Of a stretch of 41,274 nt of DNA, positions 16,088 through 24,242 are shown one piece after another. This DNA comes from Burkholderiales bacterium UBA2459 (GTDB lineage: Bacteria; Pseudomonadota; Gammaproteobacteria; Burkholderiales; Burkholderiaceae_E). The notes beneath the pieces are model-generated. The model saw only the letters and a list, made by a program, of their open reading frames with translations. It was not told where the DNA came from and did no database searches. Both the position numbers and the translations under genes were made by a program. The stretch is taken from assembly GCA_002342365.1 (NCBI GenBank), contig DDPV01000044.1, positions 1-41,274 on the forward strand, in the 5' to 3' direction. Each line of letters begins with the position of its first letter. Within the stretch, counting starts at the first letter, position 1.

Positions 16088-16770
16088 GGCTCAAAGTTGC
16101 GCAGGCCTTCAAGATCAAGAATGCGGATGGCGCCGTAGGCGATTTCAAGCACACCTTGTCGCTCCAGATTTTGTAAGGCCTGGTTGGCGCGTTGGCGCGA
16201 TAATCCGGTGAGATAGCCCAGCTCGGCCTGGGAGATTTGCAGTTCGCTTCGACTTCCAGGGTAGAGCACCGGATTGAACAATTGCGCAATGATTTTCGCG
16301 AGTCTGCCCTCTGGTCCGAGCAGGCGCTCATGCTCAACGGTAGCGATGAACTGGGCCAGCCTCTCATTGAGCTGCATCAAGAGGTAGCGGTTAAAAGCAA
16401 TGCTGTTATCGAGCAGGCTGGCAAACAAGGCCTTGGGCAGATAAGCGATCTGGCTTTCCCGCAGTGCGATGCCATCGTAGCGACGCGGCTCGTCTTTCAG
16501 CATCGAACCCTCGCCAAACCAGCCGCCGCTTGGAACGCCGGTAAAGGTGACCGCTTTGCCCTCGGCTGAGACAGAACTGATTTTCACCAGTCCGCTCACC
16601 ACGCCAATCCAGGCGTTCACCGCTTCGCCCTTGCGGCAAACGAAGCCTTGGGCGGGGATTTTCCGGGTGATGGTTTCACGCAGCACGCGCTGCGCGAGTT
16701 CCTCCGAAAGCGAGGCCATCCAGGGGCTTTGGCTGAACAAATGCTCAAGCGCTCGTTGGCTTTTTGCCAT
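16084..16770 (-). CDS. Crp/Fnr family transcriptional regulator
   Basis: About 228 residues from the ATG at 16770. The frame is open to 16872, but the extra 34 residues look non-native. The cyclic-nucleotide-binding fold is recognisable as GFVCRKGEAVNAWIGVVSG, VSAEGKAVTFTGVPSGGWFGEGSMLKDEPRRYDG and a dimer helix LLMQLNERLAQFIATVEHE. A C-terminal winged helix follows (ISQAELGYLTGLSRQRANQALQNL). There is no N-terminal cysteine cluster for an Fnr-type iron-sulfur centre. It is divergent from the acyl-CoA synthetase/LIV operon and is the obvious candidate regulator of it. It converges on the 3-hydroxybutyryl-CoA dehydrogenase with a four-base overlap. The ligand is unknown. Confidence 0.9.
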   Translation of the reverse strand: MAKSQRALEHLFSQSPWMASLSEELAQRVLRETITRKIPAQGFVCRKGEAVNAWIGVVSGLVKISSVSAEGKAVTFTGVPSGGWFGEGSMLKDEPRRYDGIALRESQIAYLPKALFASLLDNSIAFNRYLLMQLNERLAQFIATVEHERLLGPEGRLAKIIAQLFNPVLYPGSRSELQISQAELGYLTGLSRQRANQALQNLERQGVLEIAYGAIRILDLEGLRNFEP

Positions 16771-16821
16771 AGGCTGATGCACACTCCAACGTTGGGGCGA
16801 AAGCGAATCAGGGACTAAACC

Positions 16822-16864
16822 GTCAAAGATTGTCGCCCAAACGACACTGTCAAAGCGGCGACAA
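16822..16864. promoter_or_regulatory. Candidate operator in the divergent regulator/synthetase promoter
   Basis: Between the Crp/Fnr gene and the acyl-CoA synthetase lies a perfect 8-bp inverted repeat, TTGTCGCC (16830-16837) and GGCGACAA (16857-16864), with 19 bases between the arms. Nested inside is TGTCG-N6-CGACA (16831-16846). GTCAAAG also occurs twice, at 16822 and 16849. The position between divergent genes suits autoregulation and operon control by the Crp/Fnr-type protein, although the motif is not the classic TGTGA or TTGAT box. Confidence 0.45.
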
Positions 16865-16964
16865 AAGGGCATTTGTGCGAAGCCTTACACTCTCGGCTTC
16901 GAAAAAATGAAACGCTGTGGCGCGAGACTGCGAAACACAGCAGCGTATAGGAGGCAGGGAGACA

Positions 16965-18947
16965 ATGGCCGAGCCGGCTGTTTCAGCTTCTCACAGCAAG
17001 CCGATGGGGCCGTCTTTGACCTTCCCCCAGTGGCTGCTTGCGCACGCAAGCAAGCGACCGGACGCGGCTGCGATCCGCGAAAAGCAACTCGGCATCTGGC
17101 AAACAACCAGCTGGTCTGCGCTTTCGGATCTGGTGTTGCAACTGGCAGCTGGCCTGGCAGCAAGGGGCCTGCAACGCGGGGATCACTTGGCCTTGATTGG
17201 TGATAATCGTCCGCGCCTTTATGCCAGCATGATCGCTGCCCAGTGCCTGGGCGCGATTCCGGTTCCGATGTATCAGGATGCTGTGGCTGCCGAGATGGTT
17301 TATGTGTTTAGGGATGCAGCCATTCGGATCGCGGTGGTTGAGGACCAGGAGCAGACCGATAAGGTTTTGGAAATCCGCGAGCATTGTCCTCAGCTTGCTG
17401 CCATCATTTATGACAATGAGCGGGGCTTGCGCAATTACCAGCAATCCGGTGTTGAGTCGTTGAATGCCTTGTTGCAAGCCGGTGCCGCCTATGAAAAGGC
17501 GCATCCCGGCAAGGTGCGCAGATCGGTCGACGAAGGCGGTTTTCATGACGACTGCGCAATGTTTTACACCTCCGGCACCACCGGTCATCCCAAGGGCGTG
17601 GTGCACACCCACGCCAGCCTGATCCTGCCCTCAAAGACTGTTTCGGAGCAAGAGCGGCTCGGACCCGATGATGAGGTGCTCGCCTATCTGCCAATGGCCT
17701 GGATCGGTCAAAACATTTTCAGCTACGCACAGTGGCTGATCAATGGCTTCACCATCAACATGCCCGAGTCGCAAGACACGGTCATGATTGATATGCGCGA
17801 AGTCGGACCCACCTATTACTTCGCGCCGCCACGGGTGCTCGAGGCCTTGCTTACCACCGTGACGATCCGGATGGAGGATGCCTCGCCGGTCAAGCAAAAA
17901 CTTTTCAGGTACTACATGGCACTGGCCAAACGCGTTGGCGGCCGTATGCTGGATGGCGACCCTGAGGTGGGTCTGCTTGAGCGCTTGCAGTATCAACTCG
18001 GGGACTTGCTGATTTACGGGCCCTTGCGCAATGCGCTCGGTATGAGCCGCATCAAGCTTGCGTTCACCGCTGGCGAAGCGATCGGTCCTGATCTTTTCGC
18101 TTTTTATCGCTCGCTAGGCATCAATCTCAAGCAGCTTTATGGCTCAACCGAGACTGCGGTCTGGGTTTGTGTGCAAGCCGATGGCCATGTGCGCGCCGAC
18201 ACGGTGGGCAAGCCAGTGCCAGGTGTTGAAGTTCGCATTGTCAACAGCGGCGAAATCCTGGTTCGAAGCCCGGGGCTCTTGCGCGAGTATTACAAAAATC
18301 CCCAGGCCACCGCCGAAGTCAGAGATAGCGAGGGTTGGTACCGCACGGGGGACGCCGGCTACTTCGATCAAGAAGGGCAGCTGCGCATCATCGACCGCGC
18401 CAAAGACGTCGGGCAACTGGCCAACGGTGCCTTGTTTGCCCCGAAATATATCGAAAACAAGCTCAAGTTTTTTCCCTACATCAAAGAGGCAGTCGCTTTC
18501 GGGCAGGGCCAGTCGCAAGTGTGTTGCTTTATCAATATCGATTTTGAAGCCTGCGGTAACTGGGCTGAACGGCGCAACCTGCCTTATGCGGGTTATAACG
18601 ATCTAGCCGCTAAAGCAGAAGTGTATGACCTGATTCAGGATTGCGTGCAACAGGTCAATGCCGACTTGGTCAGCGATCCGAAGCTTGCCGACTCGCAAGT
18701 CAGCCGATTTTTGATCCTGCACAAAGAACTCGACCCCGATGATGATGAACTCACCCGCACCCGCAAAGTACGCCGAGGCTTTATTGCACAAAAATACTCG
18801 GTCCTGGTCGATGCGATGTTTGCCGGCAAAGACAGCCAGTATGTGGAGACTCAGGTCAAGTTTGAAGATGGCCGCAGCGGCATGGTGAGTGCCACGCTGC
18901 GCATCGCAGACGCGAAACGCCAGCCAAGCCTGGCAAAGGCGGCCTGA
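16965..18947 (+). CDS. AMP-forming acyl-CoA synthetase (long-chain type)
   Basis: About 660 residues, typical for long-chain acyl-CoA synthetases. The ATP loop is FYTSGTTGHPKGVVHTHAS (around residue 200). Then come YGSTETAVW, the hinge region YRTGDAGYFDQEGQLRIIDR, and a C-terminal TRTRKVRRGFI with the expected catalytic lysine. It activates a carboxylic acid as acyl-AMP, then acyl-CoA. The start is the ATG at 16965, behind AGGAGG (16949-16954); the frame extends to a GTG at 16917 without support. The stop overlaps livG by one base (TGATG), tying it to the LIV transporter, so the likely job is to trap the imported acid as its CoA ester. Chain length and substrate are not readable. Confidence 0.93.
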   Translation: MAEPAVSASHSKPMGPSLTFPQWLLAHASKRPDAAAIREKQLGIWQTTSWSALSDLVLQLAAGLAARGLQRGDHLALIGDNRPRLYASMIAAQCLGAIPVPMYQDAVAAEMVYVFRDAAIRIAVVEDQEQTDKVLEIREHCPQLAAIIYDNERGLRNYQQSGVESLNALLQAGAAYEKAHPGKVRRSVDEGGFHDDCAMFYTSGTTGHPKGVVHTHASLILPSKTVSEQERLGPDDEVLAYLPMAWIGQNIFSYAQWLINGFTINMPESQDTVMIDMREVGPTYYFAPPRVLEALLTTVTIRMEDASPVKQKLFRYYMALAKRVGGRMLDGDPEVGLLERLQYQLGDLLIYGPLRNALGMSRIKLAFTAGEAIGPDLFAFYRSLGINLKQLYGSTETAVWVCVQADGHVRADTVGKPVPGVEVRIVNSGEILVRSPGLLREYYKNPQATAEVRDSEGWYRTGDAGYFDQEGQLRIIDRAKDVGQLANGALFAPKYIENKLKFFPYIKEAVAFGQGQSQVCCFINIDFEACGNWAERRNLPYAGYNDLAAKAEVYDLIQDCVQQVNADLVSDPKLADSQVSRFLILHKELDPDDDELTRTRKVRRGFIAQKYSVLVDAMFAGKDSQYVETQVKFEDGRSGMVSATLRIADAKRQPSLAKAA

Positions 18948-19732
18948 TGACCCGACGATCGATCGGCGAGGTGATTCTGGAGGTGAGGAATATTTCGCTC
19001 AGCTTTGGGGGCGTAAAGGCCCTGACCGATATCAGTTTTGATGTACGTGAACATGAGATCCGCGCCATCATCGGCCCCAACGGCGCTGGGAAAAGCTCGA
19101 TGCTCAATTGCATCAACGGCGTGTACACGCCGCAAAAGGGCAGCATCAGCTTTCGCGGCAAGACCTTCGACCACATGAATTCGCGCGAAGTGGCCGAAAT
19201 GGGTATCGCCCGAACCTTTCAAAACCTCGCCTTGTTCAAGGGGATGAACGTGATCGACAACATCATGTCGGGACGGAATCTCAAAATGAAGACCAATATT
19301 TTTCAGCAGGCGATTCGCATGGGTGCTGCCGAGCGCGAGGAGCAGGTTCACCGGGAGGCGGTCGAGCGCATCATCGACTTTCTGGAAATCCAGGCCTGGC
19401 GGAAAACACCGGTTGCGCGTCTGCCCTATGGTTTGCAAAAACGGGTTGATCTGGGCCGGGCTCTTGCGATGGAGCCGCAAGTTTTGCTGCTTGATGAGCC
19501 CATGGCTGGCATGAATCTTGAAGAAAAACAGGATATGTGCCGCTTTGTTCTTGATGTCAACGATGAGTTTGGTACGACGATCGTGCTGATCGAGCATGAC
19601 ATGGGCGTGGTGATGGATATTTCCGATCGGGTGGTCGTACTAGATTATGGAAAAAAGATCGGCGATGGCACGCCCGATGCGGTACGCAGCAATCCGGAAG
19701 TCATCAGTGCCTATTTGGGCACATCGCATTGA
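18947..19732 (+). CDS. livG: LIV-type ABC transporter ATP-binding protein (LivG)
   Basis: A 261-residue ATPase of the branched-chain amino acid (HAAT) transporter family. Walker A is GPNGAGKSSM, the signature region is RLPYGLQKRVDLGRAL, Walker B is VLLLDEPMAGMN, and the switch histidine lies in VLIEHDMGVVM. The signature YGLQK deviates from the usual SGGQQ/YGQQR, as often in LivG proteins linked with acyl-CoA synthetases. It overlaps the synthetase stop by one base. It powers uptake together with LivF, LivH and LivM. The solute need not be an amino acid; many such clusters import aromatic or aliphatic acids. Confidence 0.93.
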   Translation: MTRRSIGEVILEVRNISLSFGGVKALTDISFDVREHEIRAIIGPNGAGKSSMLNCINGVYTPQKGSISFRGKTFDHMNSREVAEMGIARTFQNLALFKGMNVIDNIMSGRNLKMKTNIFQQAIRMGAAEREEQVHREAVERIIDFLEIQAWRKTPVARLPYGLQKRVDLGRALAMEPQVLLLDEPMAGMNLEEKQDMCRFVLDVNDEFGTTIVLIEHDMGVVMDISDRVVVLDYGKKIGDGTPDAVRSNPEVISAYLGTSH

Positions 19733-19783
19733 GCGCACGGTGATGCATCACGTCGCTGACCACGCAAAGCTTGAGGGAACCTG

Positions 19784-20713
19784 ATGGGACCGTTTCTGGA
19801 AACCTTGATTGGCGGTTTGATGACCGGCATGTTGTATTCACTGGTGGCGCTTGGCTTTGTGCTTATTTACAAGGCATCGGGGGTTTTCAACTTCGCTCAG
19901 GGCGCTATGGTTTTATTCGCTGCACTGGCGATGGCGCGTTTTGCCGAATGGATTCCGGCGTGGCTTCATCTCGAGCACAAAGTCCTGATTAACCTGATCG
20001 CCTTTTTGCTGGCCATGGGGGTGATGGTGGCGCTTGCCTGGTTGGTGGAGCGCTTGGTTTTAGGCAAGCTCGTGAACCAGGAGGGGGTGGCGCTCTTGAT
20101 GGCGACGCTGGGGATCACCTACTTCATGGATGGTTTCGGTCAGACTGTTTTTGGTTCTGATATCTATAAAATTGACGTCGGCCTTCCCAAAGAACCCATG
20201 TTTTTGTTCGACGATGTGTTTCAGGGCGGGATTTTGGTGAATCAGGAGGAGTTGAGCGCCGCCTTAATCGCAGCCTTGCTGGTGGCTTTGCTCGCTGCTT
20301 TTTTCCAGTACACCGGCACCGGACGGGCGCTACGCGCTGTCGCTGACGATCATCAGGCCGCGCAATCGATCGGCATTCCGCTTGGGCGCATCTGGGTGAT
20401 TGTCTGGAGCGTAGCCGGTTTTGTTGCCCTGGTTGCCGGCATCATTTGGGGCAGCAAACTGGGCGTGCAGTTTTCGCTCTCGCAGGTTGCGCTTAAAGCG
20501 CTTCCGGTGGTGATCCTGGGTGGGCTGACCTCGGTCCCGGGTGCAATCGTGGGTGGACTCATCATCGGGGTTGGCGAAAAGTTATCGGAAATTTATATCG
20601 GTCCATTTCTCGGTGGTGGGATAGAAATCTGGTTTGCTTATGCGCTTGCCTTGCTGTTTTTGCTTGTCAGGCCACAAGGGCTTTTTGGCGAAAAGATCAT
20701 CGACCGGGTCTGA
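19784..20713 (+). CDS. livH: LIV-type ABC transporter permease (LivH)
   Basis: A 309-residue inner-membrane permease with about eight hydrophobic segments. It opens with the family pattern LIGGLMTGMLYSLVALGFVL and IYKASGVFNFAQGAMV. The cytoplasmic coupling loop is recognisable around TGTGRALRAVADDHQAAQSIGI, followed by ALPVVILGGLTSVPGAIVGG. GAGGGAA at 19772 supports the ATG at 19784. It pairs with LivM to form the membrane channel. Confidence 0.94.
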   Translation: MGPFLETLIGGLMTGMLYSLVALGFVLIYKASGVFNFAQGAMVLFAALAMARFAEWIPAWLHLEHKVLINLIAFLLAMGVMVALAWLVERLVLGKLVNQEGVALLMATLGITYFMDGFGQTVFGSDIYKIDVGLPKEPMFLFDDVFQGGILVNQEELSAALIAALLVALLAAFFQYTGTGRALRAVADDHQAAQSIGIPLGRIWVIVWSVAGFVALVAGIIWGSKLGVQFSLSQVALKALPVVILGGLTSVPGAIVGGLIIGVGEKLSEIYIGPFLGGGIEIWFAYALALLFLLVRPQGLFGEKIIDRV

Positions 20714-20743
20714 ACCCTGGGACTTATCAGGACATCGCAAAGC

Positions 20744-21808
20744 ATGCTTTATCGGGAAAACGGGCAGTTCAAGACAAGTTATCAGGCCGATCAACAGATC
20801 TTCCCGATCGCTCAGGATCGCTATGCGATGGTTGCGATCGTGGCTGCAGCCTGTTTGCTTGTGCCCTGGATTGCCAGCGAGTATGTCTTTCGCGCCTTGC
20901 TGATTCCCTTCCTGATTCTGTCGCTGGCCGCACTGGGCTTGAACATCCTGGTCGGCTACTGCGGACAGATTTCGCTCGGAACCGGTGGCTTTATGGCCGT
21001 TGGCGCTTACTCAGCCTACAACCTGCTGGTTCGCATCGACGGTATGCCAGCGGTGCTAGCAATTTTGCTGGGCGGTGTATTTGCGATGATTTTTGGCGTT
21101 CTCTTCGGGATTCCGTCGTTGCGCATCAAGGGCCTGTATTTGGCTGTAGCCACGCTGGCCGCCCAGTTTTTCTGCGATTGGGCTTTCCTGCGGATCAAGT
21201 GGCTCACAAATGATTCCGCGTCAGGATCAGTGAGCGTGCCGGAGCTGATGGTGTTTGGCTGGAATGTCGACACACCGATCGACAAATATTTGTTCTGTCT
21301 TGCCTTTGTGATTGTGTTTGCATTGATGGCAAAAAATCTGGTGCGCGGTCATACGGGTCGCGAGTGGATGGCCATCCGCGATATGGACGTGGCGGCTGCG
21401 GTCATCGGAATTCGGCCTGTCTATGCCAAGTTATCGGCCTTTGCGGTGAGTTCTTTTATCGTCGGTGTGGCAGGCGCGCTGTGGGGCTTTGTTCACCTCG
21501 GATCCTGGGAGCCGGCAGCCTTCAACATCACCCGCTCCTTCGATCTGCTTTTTATGGTGATTATCGGCGGACTCGGTTCGATCATGGGGAGTTTTTTCGG
21601 TGCAGCTTTCATTGTGATCCTGCCTATCGTGCTGGATAACCTGCCCAATTGGTTTGGAATCCCCATCGACACCGCGCTTGCCTCACATTTGACCTTTATG
21701 ATCTTTGGTGCACTGATCGTCTTTTTCCTGATCGCTGAACCGCATGGCCTGGCAAGGCTTTGGTCGATCGGTAAAGAGAAGCTAAGGCTTTGGCCCTTTC
21801 CGCATTAG
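20744..21808 (+). CDS. livM: LIV-type ABC transporter permease (LivM)
   Basis: A 354-residue second permease with a longer cytoplasmic N-terminus (about 25 residues), then multiple membrane helices. Family motifs are ALGLNILVGYCGQISLGTGG, FGIPSLRIKGLYLAVATLA, the coupling loop GREWMAIRDMDVAAAVIGI, and IIGGLGSIMGSFFGAAFI. It begins 30 bases after livH. The ribosome site is weak (AGGA around 20729), so translation may depend on coupling. The 149 bases before the next gene hold no recognised gene or clear terminator. Confidence 0.93.
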   Translation: MLYRENGQFKTSYQADQQIFPIAQDRYAMVAIVAAACLLVPWIASEYVFRALLIPFLILSLAALGLNILVGYCGQISLGTGGFMAVGAYSAYNLLVRIDGMPAVLAILLGGVFAMIFGVLFGIPSLRIKGLYLAVATLAAQFFCDWAFLRIKWLTNDSASGSVSVPELMVFGWNVDTPIDKYLFCLAFVIVFALMAKNLVRGHTGREWMAIRDMDVAAAVIGIRPVYAKLSAFAVSSFIVGVAGALWGFVHLGSWEPAAFNITRSFDLLFMVIIGGLGSIMGSFFGAAFIVILPIVLDNLPNWFGIPIDTALASHLTFMIFGALIVFFLIAEPHGLARLWSIGKEKLRLWPFPH

Positions 21809-21957
21809 CCACGGCGTGGTTGAGCAGGCTTGGCGGATAGTTTCTTTGGGAGCATTCAAGGGCGGGTATCTTGTCGTTTTGCAAACCCGGTGATAAGGGG
21901 CGTCCAAAGGCTCCAGCACCACAACTTTTGAACTAAACGTTTGAATTGGAGGCTGAT

Positions 21958-23286
21958 ATGAAGTTGAGATCGATTGCATTTGCTACAGGACTGGCCGCTG
22001 CAAGCCTGGGCGCCATCGCTGGCATGAGCAGTGCCATGGCGCAGGCCAAAGAACAGTTCTTCCCGGTCCTGGTTTATCGCACCGGTGCATACGCGCCCAA
22101 TGGCGTTCCCTTTGCCAACGGCTATGTGGACTATCTCAAATATGTGAACGCGAAAGGCGGCATCAACGGGGTCAAGATCAGTTTTGAAGAGTGCGAGACC
22201 GGTTATGCCACCGATAAGGGCGTGGAGTGCTACGAGCGCCTCAAAGGCAAGGGCGCTACGGTGTTTCAGCCGCTTTCAACGGGTATTACTTTTGCCCTCA
22301 CGGACAAAGTGCTGACCGATAAGATTCCGCTGGTGACTGCAGGTTATGGCCGCGCTGACACCGCTGATGGCATGGCTTTTCGCTGGAACTTCCCGCTTTT
22401 GGGCACCTACTGGACAGCCGCTGACGTGCTGGTTCAGCATATTGCCAAGAAGGAAGGCGGGCCCGATAAGCTCAAGGGTAAAAAAATCGCGCTGGTGTAT
22501 CACGATTCACCTTATGGCAAAGAGCCGATTCCATTGCTTCAGGAACGCTCCAAGATGCATGGCTTTGAGCTGAACTTGTTGCCGGTTGCCCATCCCGGTG
22601 TGGAGCAAAAGGCGACCTGGTTACAGATTCGCCAGAGCCGTCCGGACTATGTCTTTTTGTGGGGCTGGGGGGTGATGAACTCTGCGGCGCTGAAAGAAGC
22701 GGTGGCAACCGGTTTTCCGCGCGAAAAAATGTATGGGGTCTGGTGGTCGGGCGCCGAGCCTGATGTGAAAGACGTTGGAGCCAACGCGAAAGGCTATAGC
22801 GCTTTGGCGATGCAACACGGCGCAGAACCCAACGCCAAGGTTGTGAAAGATATTCTGGCAACCTTGCACGACAAGAACCAGGGCACAGGTCCCAGAGACG
22901 AAGTCGGTCAGGTGCTTTACATGCGCGGCCTGATTTCGGCGATGCTTGGTGTTGAGGGCGTGAAGTCGGCCCAGGAGCGCTACGGCAAAGGCAAAGTGAT
23001 GAACACCGAGCAGGTTCGCTGGGGACTCGAGAACCTGAACCTCGATCAGAAAAAGATCGATGCAATAGGGTTTAGTGGCGTCATGCGCCCTGTCTCAACC
23101 AGTTGTGCTGATCACATGGGTTCGTCCTGGGCGCGTGTGCATAGCTGGGACGGTAGCAAGTGGACTTTCTCCTCCGATTGGTATCAGGCCGATGATCAAA
23201 TCCTCAAGCCATTGATCCGTGCCTCCGCCGATAAATACATGACCGAGAAAAAGCTGCAGCGCCGTACGTCTGCCGATTGCCAGTAA
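21958..23286 (+). CDS. Periplasmic substrate-binding protein of LIV-type ABC transporter
   Basis: About 442 residues. A clear Sec signal peptide ends GMSSAMAQA, followed by a type-1 periplasmic binding fold (Peripla_BP_6 family) starting FFPVLVYRTGAYAPNGVPFANGY. Other family-like parts are KGGINGVKISFEECETGYA, LVYHDSPYGKEPI and PDYVFLWGWGVMNSAALKEA. The ATG at 21958 follows TTGGAGG (21946-21952). The protein captures the ligand for LivHMGF. The ligand is unknown; the residues that would bind an amino acid alpha-amino group were not identified, and the paired ligases suggest an acid without one. Binding proteins of this type are usually the most abundantly made part of the system. Confidence 0.92.
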   Translation: MKLRSIAFATGLAAASLGAIAGMSSAMAQAKEQFFPVLVYRTGAYAPNGVPFANGYVDYLKYVNAKGGINGVKISFEECETGYATDKGVECYERLKGKGATVFQPLSTGITFALTDKVLTDKIPLVTAGYGRADTADGMAFRWNFPLLGTYWTAADVLVQHIAKKEGGPDKLKGKKIALVYHDSPYGKEPIPLLQERSKMHGFELNLLPVAHPGVEQKATWLQIRQSRPDYVFLWGWGVMNSAALKEAVATGFPREKMYGVWWSGAEPDVKDVGANAKGYSALAMQHGAEPNAKVVKDILATLHDKNQGTGPRDEVGQVLYMRGLISAMLGVEGVKSAQERYGKGKVMNTEQVRWGLENLNLDQKKIDAIGFSGVMRPVSTSCADHMGSSWARVHSWDGSKWTFSSDWYQADDQILKPLIRASADKYMTEKKLQRRTSADCQ

Positions 23287-23302
23287 AACATCAAGTACCC
23301 AG

Positions 23303-23327
23303 TCTCGACCCTAGAAAAAGGCCGAGA
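23303..23327 (+). other. Imperfect hairpin between binding protein and livF
   Basis: TCTCGACC (23303-23310) can pair with GGCCGAGA (23320-23327) with one mismatch across a nine-base loop. It lies 16 bases after the binding-protein stop. There is no T-tract, so it is probably not a full terminator. It could be a 3'-end stabiliser that raises the level of the binding-protein message over livF. Confidence 0.3.
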
Positions 23328-23411
23328 TTGGCTGCTGCGTGTTTGCATCGCGAGCAAGGCTGTGCTTTGTTTTGAGTGAAACGCTGACTATTGATTCTGG
23401 AAAACCTTGCG

Positions 23412-24218
23412 ATGAGTCAAATCCTGCTTGACGTCAGTGGCATTGAAGTTATTTATAACCATGTGATTCTGGTGCTCAAGGGTGTTTCGCTGCAGGTCCC
23501 TGAGGGCAAAGTCGTCGCATTGCTTGGGGGTAACGGCGCAGGAAAGACCACAACCTTGCGGGCGGTCAGCAATTTGCTGGCGGGCGAGCGCGGTGCGGTC
23601 ACCAAAGGCTCGGTGGCCTTGCGCGGTGAACGTATCGAAAACCTCACCCCTGCCCAAATGGTTGACCGGGGCGTGATTCAGGTCATGGAAGGCCGCCACT
23701 GTTTTGCGCATTTGAGCATTGAAGATAATTTGTTGACCGGTGCTTACACCCGGAAAGACGGCAAGGCAGCGATCGCTCAGACGCTTGAAAAAGTCTATAA
23801 CTATTTCCCACGCTTGAAGACCCGTCGCAGCGCGCAAGCCGCCTACACCTCAGGCGGTGAGCAACAAATGTGCGCAATCGGTCGCGCCCTGATGGCCAAC
23901 CCGCGCATGGTTTTGCTCGATGAGCCCTCGATGGGGCTGGCGCCGCAAATTGTGCAAGAGGTTTTCGAGATTGTTAAAGATCTCAACACAAAAGAAAAAG
24001 TCACCTTTTTGCTGGCCGAACAAAACACCAATATGGCGCTGCGCTATGCCGACTATGGTTATATTTTAGAGAGCGGTCGCGTGGTGATGGACGGCGAGGC
24101 CAAGGCCTTGGCCGAAAACGAAGACGTCAAAGAGTTTTATCTGGGCGTCAGCGGCGAGGGCCGCAAGAATTTCAAGGATGCAAAGTTTTACCGCCGTCGC
24201 AAGCGATGGCTCTCTTAA
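23412..24218 (+). CDS. livF: LIV-type ABC transporter ATP-binding protein (LivF)
   Basis: About 268 residues from the ATG at 23412; the frame is open to a TTG at 23391. Walker A is LLGGNGAGKTTTLRAVSNLL, the Q-loop/GVIQVMEGRH region and signature YTSGGEQQMCAIGRALM follow, and Walker B is MVLLDEPSMGLAP. The family-typical switch region is LLAEQNTNMALRYADYGYIL. A basic tail (KFYRRRKRWLS) extends beyond the average 235-residue LivF. It is the partner of LivG, with the binding-protein gene between livM and livF. Confidence 0.93.
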   Translation: MSQILLDVSGIEVIYNHVILVLKGVSLQVPEGKVVALLGGNGAGKTTTLRAVSNLLAGERGAVTKGSVALRGERIENLTPAQMVDRGVIQVMEGRHCFAHLSIEDNLLTGAYTRKDGKAAIAQTLEKVYNYFPRLKTRRSAQAAYTSGGEQQMCAIGRALMANPRMVLLDEPSMGLAPQIVQEVFEIVKDLNTKEKVTFLLAEQNTNMALRYADYGYILESGRVVMDGEAKALAENEDVKEFYLGVSGEGRKNFKDAKFYRRRKRWLS

Positions 24219-24242
24219 GCCCTGAATAACCCTGAGGGATCA

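Noticed and set aside
18947..24218. Straightforward leucine/isoleucine/valine transporter assignment.
   Set aside because: The family is right, but the coupling with two CoA ligases and beta-oxidation enzymes argues against calling the substrate a branched-chain amino acid. The liv symbols here denote family only.
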